In this document: positions 33,841-41,697 of the stretch, piece after piece | How the letters are laid out: each line of letters starts with the position of its first letter | Position numbering within the stretch: position 1 is the first letter of the stretch | Source of the DNA: Phytohabitans sp036906915 | GTDB lineage: Bacteria > Actinomycetota > Actinomycetes > Mycobacteriales > Micromonosporaceae | NCBI RefSeq assembly: GCF_036906915.1 | Contig: NZ_JBAKHX010000008.1 | Coordinates: 62,001 to 126,000 of the forward strand | Direction of reading: 5' to 3' | Length of the DNA: 64,000 nt | The notes under the pieces: model-generated | What the model saw: the letters and a program-made list of their open reading frames with translations, nothing else | Database searches by the model: none | Told to the model about the DNA's origin: nothing | Made by a program: the position numbers and the translations under genes

Positions 33841-34022
33841 GCCGGGCAGCGTAACCGGCGGTCGCTAGCGAGGCGACTCGGCAGCGTAGGCGGTACCCGA
33901 CAGCGTTATTGGCGTGCCTGACAGTGACAGCGACCGCGCCCGCCGGCCCGGTGGCGAGCGCACGACCGGGTGAAACCCCCGATAAGTTGGCGCTGAGCAG
34001 CCGCACTCCGAGAGGACGCGCC

Positions 34023-34877
34023 ATGGCCGACGACCGCGATGAGGCCCGTTCCGGCGACGAGACCGAGCAGTTCGACCCGTTCGCGGACGACGTCGACGAG
34101 CCACCGGGCCCAGGCGGCGCCGACACGGAAGCTGCCGACGAGCGGACCGGCCCGGACGCCACGGCTCCTTTGCCGGCGCCGGACGAGACGGCGCCGATGT
34201 CGGCGGTCGCGCCGGACGAGACGGCTCCGATGGCCGCTGCCAAGTCTGATGAGACAGCGCCGATGGCAGCCGTCGACGAGACCGCGCCCATTCCCACCGC
34301 TGGCGGTGCCTGGTCGGGGCGAGCGGGTGTGCCGCCGCCGGACGCCACCGCCATCCGAGGGCCGGTCCCGCCGGACTGGGAGCCGGTACCCGAGGACGAG
34401 CGGCGCTGGTGGATGCCCATCCTGCTTGGCATCATCGCGTTGCTGCTGCTCGGCATGCTGATCGTCGGTGTCTGGTTGATCATGCGGGCCGACGACTCGG
34501 GTGCGGGCGACGAGACGCCGGCACCGACCGCCTCGGTGGTGCCCACGACCGCCGCGGCGCCGACCACGGCCGCGCCCGCGACCAGCGCGCCGGCGACCGC
34601 CACCAGCGGCCCGGTCAGCATCGAAGTACCGCAGGTCGTCGGGCTCACCCAGGCGGACGCGCAGGCGCAGCTGGACGCCGCGGGGCTGCCGTACCGGTTG
34701 GAGTTCCGGCCGTCCGACCGCCCCGCAGGTACCGTGATCGACACCGATCCTGCTGGCGGTAGGACGGTGCCCGAAGGTACCCAGGTCGTGCTGGTCATCG
34801 CGGAGTCGGCGCCGACGTCCGCCCCGCCGACCAGCGCGCCGACCAGCGAGGCGGCCAGACCGTCCCCAACCTCATGA
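34023..34877 (+). CDS. Single-pass membrane protein with one extracellular PASTA domain
   Basis: A 284-residue protein starting MADDRDEARSGDETEQFDPF after a GAGAGGA ribosome site. The N-terminal cytoplasmic part is acidic, with four DETAP[MI] repeats (about residues 54-87). One membrane helix (about 130-152) is followed by a Thr/Ala/Pro-rich linker and a PASTA domain (about 200-263; VPQVVGLTQADAQAQLDAAG). PASTA domains bind peptidoglycan fragments or beta-lactams, most often in Ser/Thr kinases. Here no kinase domain is attached. The acidic repeated tail may be a phosphorylation or docking region, which is speculative. Confidence 0.82.
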   Translation: MADDRDEARSGDETEQFDPFADDVDEPPGPGGADTEAADERTGPDATAPLPAPDETAPMSAVAPDETAPMAAAKSDETAPMAAVDETAPIPTAGGAWSGRAGVPPPDATAIRGPVPPDWEPVPEDERRWWMPILLGIIALLLLGMLIVGVWLIMRADDSGAGDETPAPTASVVPTTAAAPTTAAPATSAPATATSGPVSIEVPQVVGLTQADAQAQLDAAGLPYRLEFRPSDRPAGTVIDTDPAGGRTVPEGTQVVLVIAESAPTSAPPTSAPTSEAARPSPTS

Positions 34878-34907
34878 TCATTGCGCGCCGGGGCAGGCGG
34901 GTGCGCG

Positions 34908-35615
34908 TCACCAGCGGCGGCGGCGAATGCCGACCATGGTGAGGCCGGTCGCCGCTAGCACGAGGCCCGCCAGGCCCGACAGGACCAGGGAGCGGCGGTA
35001 CGCGGTGCTCGAACCCACGTCTTCCTCTTCGGCGGCGCGCACCGGTGCGACGACCGGGGTGACCGCCGGCGTGGCCGGCCTGGGACCAGACGTGGTGGGG
35101 TCCACCGGATCACCGAGGCCGGTCGTGGGTTTGCCCGGTCCGCCAGCGACCGGATCTCGAATCGGCCCGGCCACACCGCCACCCGGAGTGGTGCTGGCCG
35201 ACGCCGGCGAGCTCGCACCGGGAATCGGAGGTCCCGCGGGCGGAGCGCCGAGGCCCGCGGCGGGAGCTTCCGCGCCGTTCGGCGGCGGCGCGATCGGCGT
35301 CGGCGGCCCCGGATACGGCGAAGGTGAGTCGGACTCTTCGCCGCTTGGGTGCGGCGATGGCGGCCACGGGTCGTCCCAGTGATGGTGGTCCTGCCAGTCA
35401 GCTGGCGGCTCAGCCGATGCCTGCGGCCCTCCACCGTCCGTGGCGGTGATGCCGTCGCCGCTGCCGGAGCTGAGTGAGGCGATCACCGACAGCGGCTGAG
35501 CGCCTGCGATCGCCGCGCCGACAACTGCCAGTACCACCGCACCGAGAAAGGCGAGGCGCACCGATATTCGGCGCGCCTCAAAACGATGTGCGCGCGTGCT
35601 CGGCTCGTTGAGCAT
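34908..35615 (-). CDS. Proline-rich exported or membrane-anchored protein
   Basis: A 235-residue protein starting MLNEPSTRAHRFEARR at the ATG at 35615, which follows a strong GGGGGGA ribosome site. An N-terminal hydrophobic segment (about residues 20-42) can act as signal or anchor. A long Pro/Gly/Ser-rich region with a DHHHWDDPWPP patch follows, and the end is a hydrophobic segment plus the basic RRRRW. The ends look like a surface protein with a sortase-like membrane tail, but there is no LPXTG motif. No family recognised. Confidence 0.7.
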   Translation of the reverse strand: MLNEPSTRAHRFEARRISVRLAFLGAVVLAVVGAAIAGAQPLSVIASLSSGSGDGITATDGGGPQASAEPPADWQDHHHWDDPWPPSPHPSGEESDSPSPYPGPPTPIAPPPNGAEAPAAGLGAPPAGPPIPGASSPASASTTPGGGVAGPIRDPVAGGPGKPTTGLGDPVDPTTSGPRPATPAVTPVVAPVRAAEEEDVGSSTAYRRSLVLSGLAGLVLAATGLTMVGIRRRRW

Positions 35616-35723
35616 GCCGTCCCCCCGTTTGGGGGTCCGGATCACGGCGGGTTAGGACCTACTTGGGTGGATGAGTACCAGTCTAGGCGCCGGTCGGGAC
35701 GGCCGGCTGCCGAACGTGGAGCG

Positions 35724-36014
35724 TCACCGGTAGCGGCTGGGCACCCCTACCTGCCGTAGCACTGCGGGGCGCCGGGAGTTGCGAGTGCGGATGTCGGGGG
35801 CCGAGCCCACCGCCTTCAGGCCGCTGATCCTTACGAAGATCGATCGCCGCTCGACGGCGTCGCCGCCGGCATTGAGCTCGTATCCGTCCAGCCATACCCA
35901 GCCGTCGTAGGTGGGCCAGTCGTGGACTCGGATCACGCGGAAAAGGAGAGGCTCGACGAACTGGACGCTGGCCTCGCGAGTCACATGGAGGATGTCACCG
36001 GAGCGGGGTAACAC
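35724..36014 (-). CDS. Conserved actinobacterial hypothetical protein, 96 residues
   Basis: A 96-residue soluble protein beginning MLPRSGDILHVTREASVQFV. The GTG start at 36014 follows an AGGAG site 5-6 nt upstream. The central TYDGWVWLDGYELNAGGDAVERRSIFV looks conserved and is familiar from Micromonosporaceae and related actinomycete genomes, where the function is unknown. It forms a predicted small beta-rich fold, and no catalytic residues can be assigned. It is probably transcribed alone from the 36.0-36.6 kb intergenic region. Confidence 0.7.
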   Translation of the reverse strand: MLPRSGDILHVTREASVQFVEPLLFRVIRVHDWPTYDGWVWLDGYELNAGGDAVERRSIFVRISGLKAVGSAPDIRTRNSRRPAVLRQVGVPSRYR

Positions 36015-36648
36015 GTCGACTCCTGTCCGAAGCTGCCGTTTTCTACCAAATTACCCATGTTGTCAGGTAAGTACGAACCACCCCCGGGGTAGTCCGGTTA
36101 GGCGGTTCTGTTGGGCTGGCCGGAGCCGGGGGAGGCCACCCGGCCAGCGTCAGTTCCGGCCCGCTACAGCACCCGCCGCCGCAGCTCTGTAGGGCATGCA
36201 GCGGCGAGAACTCGGTCGCGAACCGTGGACGAACCGTCTCAGCGTGCGCTGATTAGCCGGTCCGCCGTACAGGCGCCTCTCAGTAAAGTCATATGTCGGT
36301 TTTGATCGGCATGGCCCTCTCGTCGACAGATCTTGTCCAAGACGGTGAGTGATCCTAGCCCTACGCACAGGGTGCACCAAGAGCGTGATCAATGCAAGTT
36401 GCACTTTTGGGTGGGTGCGCTGGGTTTTTAGGGCCCAATTGCTGCTTGATGTCCGGCCCGGAAACGCGCAAACTTAACGCGGTTCCGCCCCACGCCGGTA
36501 TCCTTCTGCGTTTCCATCGCGAGTGAGCCGCCCGCCATTTGCAACCGTAGACCGGCTCGTCGCGCGTCGCCGCCTTCCGCCACGGCACCCCTGCCGTGCT
36601 GGATGCGCGATGGGAGTGGACCTTCCCGACCTGCCTTCGGAGGGGACC
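36015..36648. other. Intergenic region before the XRE/DUF397 pair, with a small palindrome
   Basis: About 630 bp without a convincing gene; the open frames across it lack codon bias. TGCAAGTTGCA at 36393-36403 is a palindrome with a one-base centre and overlaps TTGCAC, a possible -35 box. It is about 245 bp before the XRE start. A long leader or a second promoter for the XRE gene may therefore exist. Base composition is lower in G/C around 36.27-36.48 kb than in flanking genes. Confidence 0.4.
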
Positions 36649-37524
36649 GTGACCGAGCGACGCAGCCCGACCATCCGCCGCCGCCGGCTCGGTGCCGAGC
36701 TCCGCCGCCGGCGTGAGGCGGCGGGAGTGACGATCGAGACCGTGGCGGAGCGCTTGGAGTGCTCCGCCTCGAAGATCTCCAGGATCGAAACCGGTCATAC
36801 GAGCGCTACACCTCGTGACGTCCGCGACATGTTAGGGATATATGGCGTATCCCTAGACGAAAGCGACGAACTCGTACAGATCGCACGCGAGGCTCGGCAA
36901 AAGGGCTGGTGGCATCCGTACAGCACGGTGCTCACCGGCGCCTACGTAGGACTTGAGCAGGCTGCCAACTCCGTACGCGCCTATGAGCAGCAGGTTGTCC
37001 CCGGCCTGCTACAGACGGAGGAGTACGCCAAAGCGATGATCCGGGCCGCCAGGCCCGATATTACGGCTGACGAAGTCGAGCGGCGCGTGCGTGTCCGTTT
37101 GAATCGGCAGTCGTTGCTGACTCAGGACGATCCGATCGACCTGTGGGTGGTTCTCGACGAGGCGGTGCTGAGTCGTCCGGTCGGTGGCGACGCCGTCATG
37201 CGTGCTCAGTTGAGCCGGCTAGTCGAGGCCGCCGAGTTGCCCAATGTAACGCTCCAGGTCCTGCCCTTCGAGGCCGGTGCGCATGCCGGTATGGACGGGA
37301 CCTTCGCGATCCTCGACTTCCCCGAAGCGGGCGACCCCGATGTCGTTTATGCGGAAAACGCCACGGGCGGCCTCTTCTTGGAGAAGAGTGAGGAATTGCG
37401 GAAGTACGTGTTCATTTTTGATCACATCCGCGCTGCGGCGCTCCGTCCTGAGGAGTCCGCGGCTGTTATCGCAAAGCTGGCAAAGGAGCCGTTGTGGAAG
37501 TCGAGGTCAAGGGGTTGGACCTGA
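36649..37524 (+). CDS. XRE family regulator with DUF5753 (WhiJ-like)
   Basis: A 291-residue protein starting VTERRSPTIRRRRLGAELRR. The GTG at 36649 follows a GGAGGGG site; the longer in-frame extension is less likely. The helix-turn-helix (about residues 12-65; GVTIETVAERLECSASKISRIE) is followed by the large DUF5753 domain with VPGLLQTEEYAKAMIRAA and the C-terminal LPFEAGAHAGMDGTFAILDF. Streptomyces WhiJ and its many paralogues share this structure and are paired with a DUF397 protein. Here too a DUF397 gene overlaps its 3' end. Such pairs act in development or in toxin/antitoxin-like control; which applies here is not known. Confidence 0.92.
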   Translation: MTERRSPTIRRRRLGAELRRRREAAGVTIETVAERLECSASKISRIETGHTSATPRDVRDMLGIYGVSLDESDELVQIAREARQKGWWHPYSTVLTGAYVGLEQAANSVRAYEQQVVPGLLQTEEYAKAMIRAARPDITADEVERRVRVRLNRQSLLTQDDPIDLWVVLDEAVLSRPVGGDAVMRAQLSRLVEAAELPNVTLQVLPFEAGAHAGMDGTFAILDFPEAGDPDVVYAENATGGLFLEKSEELRKYVFIFDHIRAAALRPEESAAVIAKLAKEPLWKSRSRGWT

Positions 37525-37712
37525 GTCAGGCGAATTGGCGCAAGAGTTCGCGAAGCGGACCAAATTGCGACAACTGCGTCGAAGTCGCCTTCGTTGACGA
37601 GGCGATCGCGGTTCGGGACTCCAAGAACCCGACCGGTCCGGTCTTAGTCTTCACGGCCGACGAATGGGACGCGTTCGTCGGTGGTACCAAGGACGGTGAG
37701 TTCGACCTCTAG
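37494..37712 (+). CDS. DUF397 small protein, partner of the XRE regulator
   Basis: A 72-residue DUF397 protein with WRKSSRSGPNCDNCVEVA and the C-terminal DSKNPTGPVLVFTADEWDAF, the two conserved blocks of the family. The GTG start at 37494 overlaps the XRE gene by 31 bp and has GGAG upstream, so the two are translationally coupled. Family members accompany XRE/DUF5753 regulators throughout actinomycetes and are thought to bind and modulate them. A strong terminator follows 17 bp after the stop, so these two genes form the whole unit. Confidence 0.95.
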   Translation: MEVEVKGLDLSQANWRKSSRSGPNCDNCVEVAFVDEAIAVRDSKNPTGPVLVFTADEWDAFVGGTKDGEFDL

Positions 37713-37729
37713 ACAAGGGCCCCATAGGG

Positions 37730-37763
37730 AAGCGCGGCTGGCAGGTTCCTGCCAGCCGCGCTT
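37730..37763 (+). terminator. Strong hairpin terminator after DUF397
   Basis: A perfect 16-bp inverted repeat: AAGCGCGGCTGGCAGG (37730-37745) and CCTGCCAGCCGCGCTT (37748-37763). The two central T bases plus the opened closing pair form the loop. A short T-containing run follows the stem. Confidence 0.85.
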
Positions 37764-37799
37764 CCGTCGCTAGGCCGCCACACCCTCGTTGTACCGGAC

Positions 37800-38156
37800 A
37801 TGAATATGGGGCCAGAGGATGTCGGCAACGGCTCGACCACCATGCAGGAACGCTTCGCTGGCCAGGCGCCGGAACGGTTTCCGCAGCCCGGTGGCTATGA
37901 GCCGGTCCGCCGCGACAATGATCTGCCGGAGCCCGAGCACATGCTCCACAACGGTTCCGGACCGGTCTTCCCCCCGACGAGTTGGCTGGAACCCCACGGA
38001 ACCGGCTCGCTCGTCGACCACCCGTTGCTGCGGGGACTGCTGATGGAACTGCCGCCCAAGGGCAGCGTGCCGCCACCCGGGTGGCTCGACCGGTGGTTCG
38101 AGGCGGCCCGCTCCATCCTCGAGCTCCTTTATGTACAGGATGGCCGCAACCGCTAA
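37800..38156 (+). CDS. Conserved hypothetical protein, 118 residues
   Basis: A plus-strand frame with clear G/C-rich third positions, unlike the minus-strand frame that covers the same bases. It starts MNMGPEDVGNGSTTMQERF; ATG 37806 is an alternative. No good Shine-Dalgarno is seen. The C-terminal HPLLRGLLMELPPKGSVPPP and WLDRWFEAARSILELLYVQ end in an amphipathic helix, and the protein has no signal peptide. It lies after the XRE/DUF397 terminator, so it is a separate unit. I do not recognise a family. Confidence 0.6.
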   Translation: MNMGPEDVGNGSTTMQERFAGQAPERFPQPGGYEPVRRDNDLPEPEHMLHNGSGPVFPPTSWLEPHGTGSLVDHPLLRGLLMELPPKGSVPPPGWLDRWFEAARSILELLYVQDGRNR

Positions 38157-38314
38157 CGCCGCGTTACCTATCGCCGGTGATATAGAGACTTCAACATCTA
38201 ACGGTCGGTGATCCAACCCAATAACCTCTCCTCCAATCGGCATCCGTAACTGCCCGATCCGGCGCCACAAGCGTCCGGTCGGGCAGGTGCCGGTTAGAGG
38301 GGAGGAGTGGGGAT

Positions 38315-40213
38315 ATGACACCCCAGTTGAAGCGTCGCCTCAAGACGCTCGGCATGGCCACCGTCGGAGTGACGGTGGCCCTATCAATGGCCGCACCGCC
38401 CGCGCTCGCCGCGGAACCAGAAGGTGTGATCCGCAACGCCGGCGGCGAGACCGCCGTCGCCAACAGCTACATCGTGGTATTCAAGGACTCCGCGGTGCGC
38501 GGCAGTGACGTGGCGAAGAGCGCCAAGGACCTGGCCGCGAAGCATGACGGTGCGGTGGCGCGCACCTACCGCTCCGCGGTACGCGGGTTCGAGGTCAAGG
38601 CCACCGCGAAACGCGCGGCGCAGATCGCCGCCAACCCCGCGGTCGCGTACGTCGAACAGAACCACAAGATGACGATCCAAGAGACCCAAACGAACCCCCC
38701 GTCGTGGGGACTGGACCGCATCGACCAGCGCAACCTGCCGCTCAACAGGTCGTACACCTACCCGACCGCCGCCAGCTCGGTGCGCGCGTACATCATCGAC
38801 ACAGGCATCCGGATCAGCCACAACGACTTCGGCGGCCGCGCGGTCCACGGCTACGACGCCGTCGACGGCGACACCAACGCCGATGACTGCCAGGGCCACG
38901 GCACACACGTGGCCGGCACCGTAGGCGGCACCTCCTACGGCGTCGCCAAGGGCGTGCAGCTCGTCGCGGTACGCGTGCTGAACTGCTCCGGTGAGGGCAC
39001 CACCGCCGGTGTGGTGGCCGGTGTCGACTGGGTCACCGCCAACGCCGTCAAGCCCGCCGTCGCCAACATGAGCCTCGGTGGCGGCGTCGACTCCGCACTG
39101 GACAACGCGGTCCGCAACTCCATCAACACCGGAGGCATCACCTACGGCATCGCGTCCGGCAACGGCAACGCGCTCGGCGTCCGGCAGAACGCCTGCAACT
39201 ACTCGCCGGCCCGGGTCGCCGAGGGCATCACCGTCGGAGCCACCCAGAACAACGACGCCGCCGCCAGCTTCTCCAACTACGGCAACTGCGTCGACATCCT
39301 GGCGCCCGGCGTGAACATCACCTCCGCCTGGTACAACAGCAACACCGCGACCAACACGATCAGCGGTACGTCGATGGCCACGCCTCACGTGGTCGGCGCG
39401 GCGGCGCTCACGCTCGCCGCGAACCCCTCGTACACCCCAGCCCAGGTCCGCGAATCCCTGGTCAGCGGCTCGACGGCGGGTGTCGTGACCAATGTGGGCA
39501 CCGGTACCCCCAACCAGCTGCTCCACGTGGCTAACACCACGACACCCCCGGCCAACAACTTCTCGATCGCAACCTCGCCAACCTCCGGCTCGGTCGCGGC
39601 GGGCAGCTCCGTCACCACGACCGTCAGCACGGCGACCACGTCGGGATCGGCGCAGTCGGTCACCTTCTCGGCCAGCGGCCTGCCGGCGGGCGTGACGGCG
39701 ACGTTCAGCCCTACGTCCGTGACGTCGGGAGGCTCGTCGACCCTGACGCTCGCCACCTCGGCGTCGACGGCATCCGGCGCCTACACGATCACGGTGACCG
39801 GCACCGGCGCGTCCGCGACCCGGACCGCCACGTACAGCCTGACCGTGACCGGCGGCAGCACAGGTAGCTGCACCGGCAGCAACGGCACCGACGTCTCCAT
39901 CCCGGACAACGGTGCCGCGGTCACCAGCTCGATCACCATCGCCGGCTGCGGCCGCGCACCATCGACCAGCTCGACGGTGGCCGTCAACATCGTCCACACG
40001 TACCGCGGTGACCTGGTCGTCGACCTGCTCGCCCCGGACGGCACCTCGTACCGGCTCAAGAACAACAGCGCGACCGACAGCACCGACAACGTCAACGCGA
40101 CGTACACGGCGAACCTGTCGAGCGAGGCTGCCAACGGCACCTGGCGCCTGAGGGTGCAGGATGTCTACTCGATCGACACCGGCCACATCAACACCTGGAC
40201 GCTGACGCTCTAG
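38315..40213 (+). CDS. Secreted subtilisin-like serine protease (S8) with C-terminal P domain
   Basis: A 632-residue preproprotease. A signal peptide (about residues 1-32, cleavage after ALA) is followed by an I9 propeptide (about 50-120; YIVVFKDSAV). The catalytic domain has Asp162 (AYIIDTGI), His195 (GHGTHVAGT) and Ser353 (GTSMATPH), all intact. An Ig-like Ser/Thr-rich repeat domain (about 415-515) and a C-terminal proprotein-convertase P domain (about 525-632) follow. The ATG follows GGGGAGGAG. It should be exported by Sec, self-cleaved and active outside the cell, feeding on protein. The domain order resembles extracellular proteases of Streptomyces and Micromonospora. Confidence 0.95.
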   Translation: MTPQLKRRLKTLGMATVGVTVALSMAAPPALAAEPEGVIRNAGGETAVANSYIVVFKDSAVRGSDVAKSAKDLAAKHDGAVARTYRSAVRGFEVKATAKRAAQIAANPAVAYVEQNHKMTIQETQTNPPSWGLDRIDQRNLPLNRSYTYPTAASSVRAYIIDTGIRISHNDFGGRAVHGYDAVDGDTNADDCQGHGTHVAGTVGGTSYGVAKGVQLVAVRVLNCSGEGTTAGVVAGVDWVTANAVKPAVANMSLGGGVDSALDNAVRNSINTGGITYGIASGNGNALGVRQNACNYSPARVAEGITVGATQNNDAAASFSNYGNCVDILAPGVNITSAWYNSNTATNTISGTSMATPHVVGAAALTLAANPSYTPAQVRESLVSGSTAGVVTNVGTGTPNQLLHVANTTTPPANNFSIATSPTSGSVAAGSSVTTTVSTATTSGSAQSVTFSASGLPAGVTATFSPTSVTSGGSSTLTLATSASTASGAYTITVTGTGASATRTATYSLTVTGGSTGSCTGSNGTDVSIPDNGAAVTSSITIAGCGRAPSTSSTVAVNIVHTYRGDLVVDLLAPDGTSYRLKNNSATDSTDNVNATYTANLSSEAANGTWRLRVQDVYSIDTGHINTWTLTL

Positions 40214-40247
40214 CCAGCCCACAGGCCCGACCTGGGGAGGGTCGGCT

Positions 40248-40280
40248 GAGGCCCCGGCGCACGTGCGGCGCCGGGGCCTC
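40248..40280. terminator. Bidirectional terminator between protease and oxidoreductase genes
   Basis: GAGGCCCCGGCGC (40248-40260) and GCGCCGGGGCCTC (40268-40280) make a perfect 13-bp stem with a 7-nt loop. It lies between two convergent genes and its right arm overlaps the stop codon of the minus-strand oxidoreductase. Confidence 0.85.
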
Positions 40281-41208
40281 ACTCTGCCAGCAGTACCACC
40301 TTGCCGAGGTGCTCGCTCGCCTCCACGATCCGATGCGCCTCCGCCGCCTGCGACATGGGCAGCCGCCGGTCGATCACGGGCTTGATCGCCCCGGACTCGA
40401 TCAGCGGCCAGACCTCGTCGCGTACGCCCCGTACGATGGCGGCCTTTTCGTCATGGGGTCGCGACCGCAACATCGACCCGTAGATCGTGCCCCGCTTGGC
40501 CATCAGGCCCGCGAGGTTGAGCTCGCCCTTGCGCCCACCCTGCAGCCCGATCACGACGATCCGGCCGTGCCGGGCGAGGGCGTCCAAGTTCCGATCGAGG
40601 TAGGCGCCGCCGATGATGTCGAGGATGACGTCTGCTTTGACCTCGGCGGCGAAGTCCTGCTCGGTGTAGTCGATCGTCTCGTGCGCGCCAAGATCCTTGA
40701 GCGCCGCGTGCTTCGACCGCCGTGCGGTGGTGACGACATGCGCGCCCAGCGCCGCTCCAAACTGGATCGCGAACGTCCCGATCCCGCTGCCGCCACCATG
40801 CACGAGCAGGGTCTCACCCCTCTGCAGGCCGGCGATCTGGACAAGGTTCGACCAGACGGTGCACGCGACCTCAGGCATCGTGGCAGCCTCCTCGACCGTG
40901 AGGTTGCGTGGAATGGGCAGCGTGTGAGCTTCGGGCACGGCCACGAGCTCGGCGTAGCCACCGCCGGCCAGGAGCGCGCAGACCGGGGCGTTGGTCGCGG
41001 CGATCACGCCGCTGCACTCAAGCCCCGGGTACTGGGACGAGCCCGGCGGCGGCGAGTAGTTCCCTTGTCTCTGGAGGATGTCCGCCCTGTTCACGGCGCT
41101 GGCCCTGACCTTGACGAGCACCTCGCCCGGGCCGGCCTCGGGATCCGGCACCTCCACCCACTCCAACACCTCCGGCCCACCGGGCCGTGTGACCGTGACC
41201 GCACGCAT
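40279..41208 (-). CDS. NAD(P)H quinone oxidoreductase, MDR superfamily
   Basis: A 309-residue zinc-free medium-chain dehydrogenase starting MRAVTVTRPGGPEVLEWVEV. ASAVNRADILQRQGNYSPPPG and LLVHGGGSGIGTFAIQFGAALG (NADP-binding) are typical of the PIG3/QorA group. Compared with relatives, the segment after YPGLECSGVIAATN runs straight into APVCALLAGGGYAE, so the usual turn with a VGD motif is about ten residues shorter than expected. This may be a small in-frame deletion in the catalytic domain and could affect activity. The start was set at the ATG at 41208; the upstream extension is formed by a palindromic repeat. Confidence 0.87.
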   Translation of the reverse strand: MRAVTVTRPGGPEVLEWVEVPDPEAGPGEVLVKVRASAVNRADILQRQGNYSPPPGSSQYPGLECSGVIAATNAPVCALLAGGGYAELVAVPEAHTLPIPRNLTVEEAATMPEVACTVWSNLVQIAGLQRGETLLVHGGGSGIGTFAIQFGAALGAHVVTTARRSKHAALKDLGAHETIDYTEQDFAAEVKADVILDIIGGAYLDRNLDALARHGRIVVIGLQGGRKGELNLAGLMAKRGTIYGSMLRSRPHDEKAAIVRGVRDEVWPLIESGAIKPVIDRRLPMSQAAEAHRIVEASEHLGKVVLLAE

Positions 41209-41242
41209 GCGTCCGATTGTCGCCGACTCCCCGCCTCTTCGC

Positions 41243-41301
41243 CGATCAAGGGCAAACGCACGTGGTTTGATCTCTCTTTCACGAGCGTTTGCCCTTGATC
41301 G
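41243..41301. repeat. 59-bp palindromic repeat, copy 1
   Basis: Arms CGATCAAGGGCAAACGC (41243-41259) and its exact complement at 41285-41301 flank a 25-bp centre. The reverse complement differs from copy 2 (43788-43846) at only 7 of 59 positions. It lies 34 bp before the oxidoreductase start, so the hairpin would be in its 5' leader. The size and form are those of a REP or very small MITE-like element. Confidence 0.85.
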
Positions 41302-41378
41302 ATGGATTAGTCCTCGATCGGCGGACCGGTGGCGGGCCATGGCACACTAGGCACGGCTGCCGCTTCGGCGGCGGCCAC

Positions 41379-41467
41379 GGAGGGTTCGCCTAGTGGCCGA
41401 TGGCGGCGGTCTTGAAAACCGCTAGGGCGTTTGCGCGTCCTCGTGGGTTCGAATCCCACACCCTCCG
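41379..41467 (+). tRNA. tRNA-Ser (anticodon TGA)
   Basis: The acceptor stem GGAGGGT pairs with ACCCTCC at the 3' end, followed by a G discriminator. The anticodon loop CTTGAAA contains TGA. A long variable arm (around GGGCGTTTGCGCGTCC) is the mark of a serine tRNA, and GTGGGTTCGAATCCCAC is the T arm. CCA is not encoded. Confidence 0.95.
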
Positions 41468-41697
41468 CCCTCAAAAGCAGAAAATCCCCTCTGACCTGCG
41501 GATACGCGGACGAGTGGGGCAGAGCGCGGTGAGCCGTTCGCTGCCGACAACTGTGGGCCGAGCCGATGAGTCAGGGTCGTGCTGGATAGGGCGCTATCCG
41601 TCCGCGCCGGACGAACCACGTGACGCCCACGACGACGGTGCCGACCGCCGCTGCCATGCCATGGACGGTAAGACACTCCACTCACCCCGCTCCATTT
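41468..41697. other. Non-coding gap after tRNA-Ser
   Basis: About 230 bp with no supported gene. The short frames here start inside the tRNA or lack codon bias. Confidence 0.4.

Noticed and set aside
37770..38321. 183-codon minus-strand frame across the 118-residue gene
   Set aside because: Codon third positions and a sensible helical end favour the plus-strand frame, and no ribosome site is seen for the minus frame.
38384..40282. 632-codon open frame on the minus strand across the subtilisin gene
   Set aside because: It is a shadow of the protease: the plus strand has a signal peptide, catalytic triad and ribosome site, and the antisense product has no recognisable domain.
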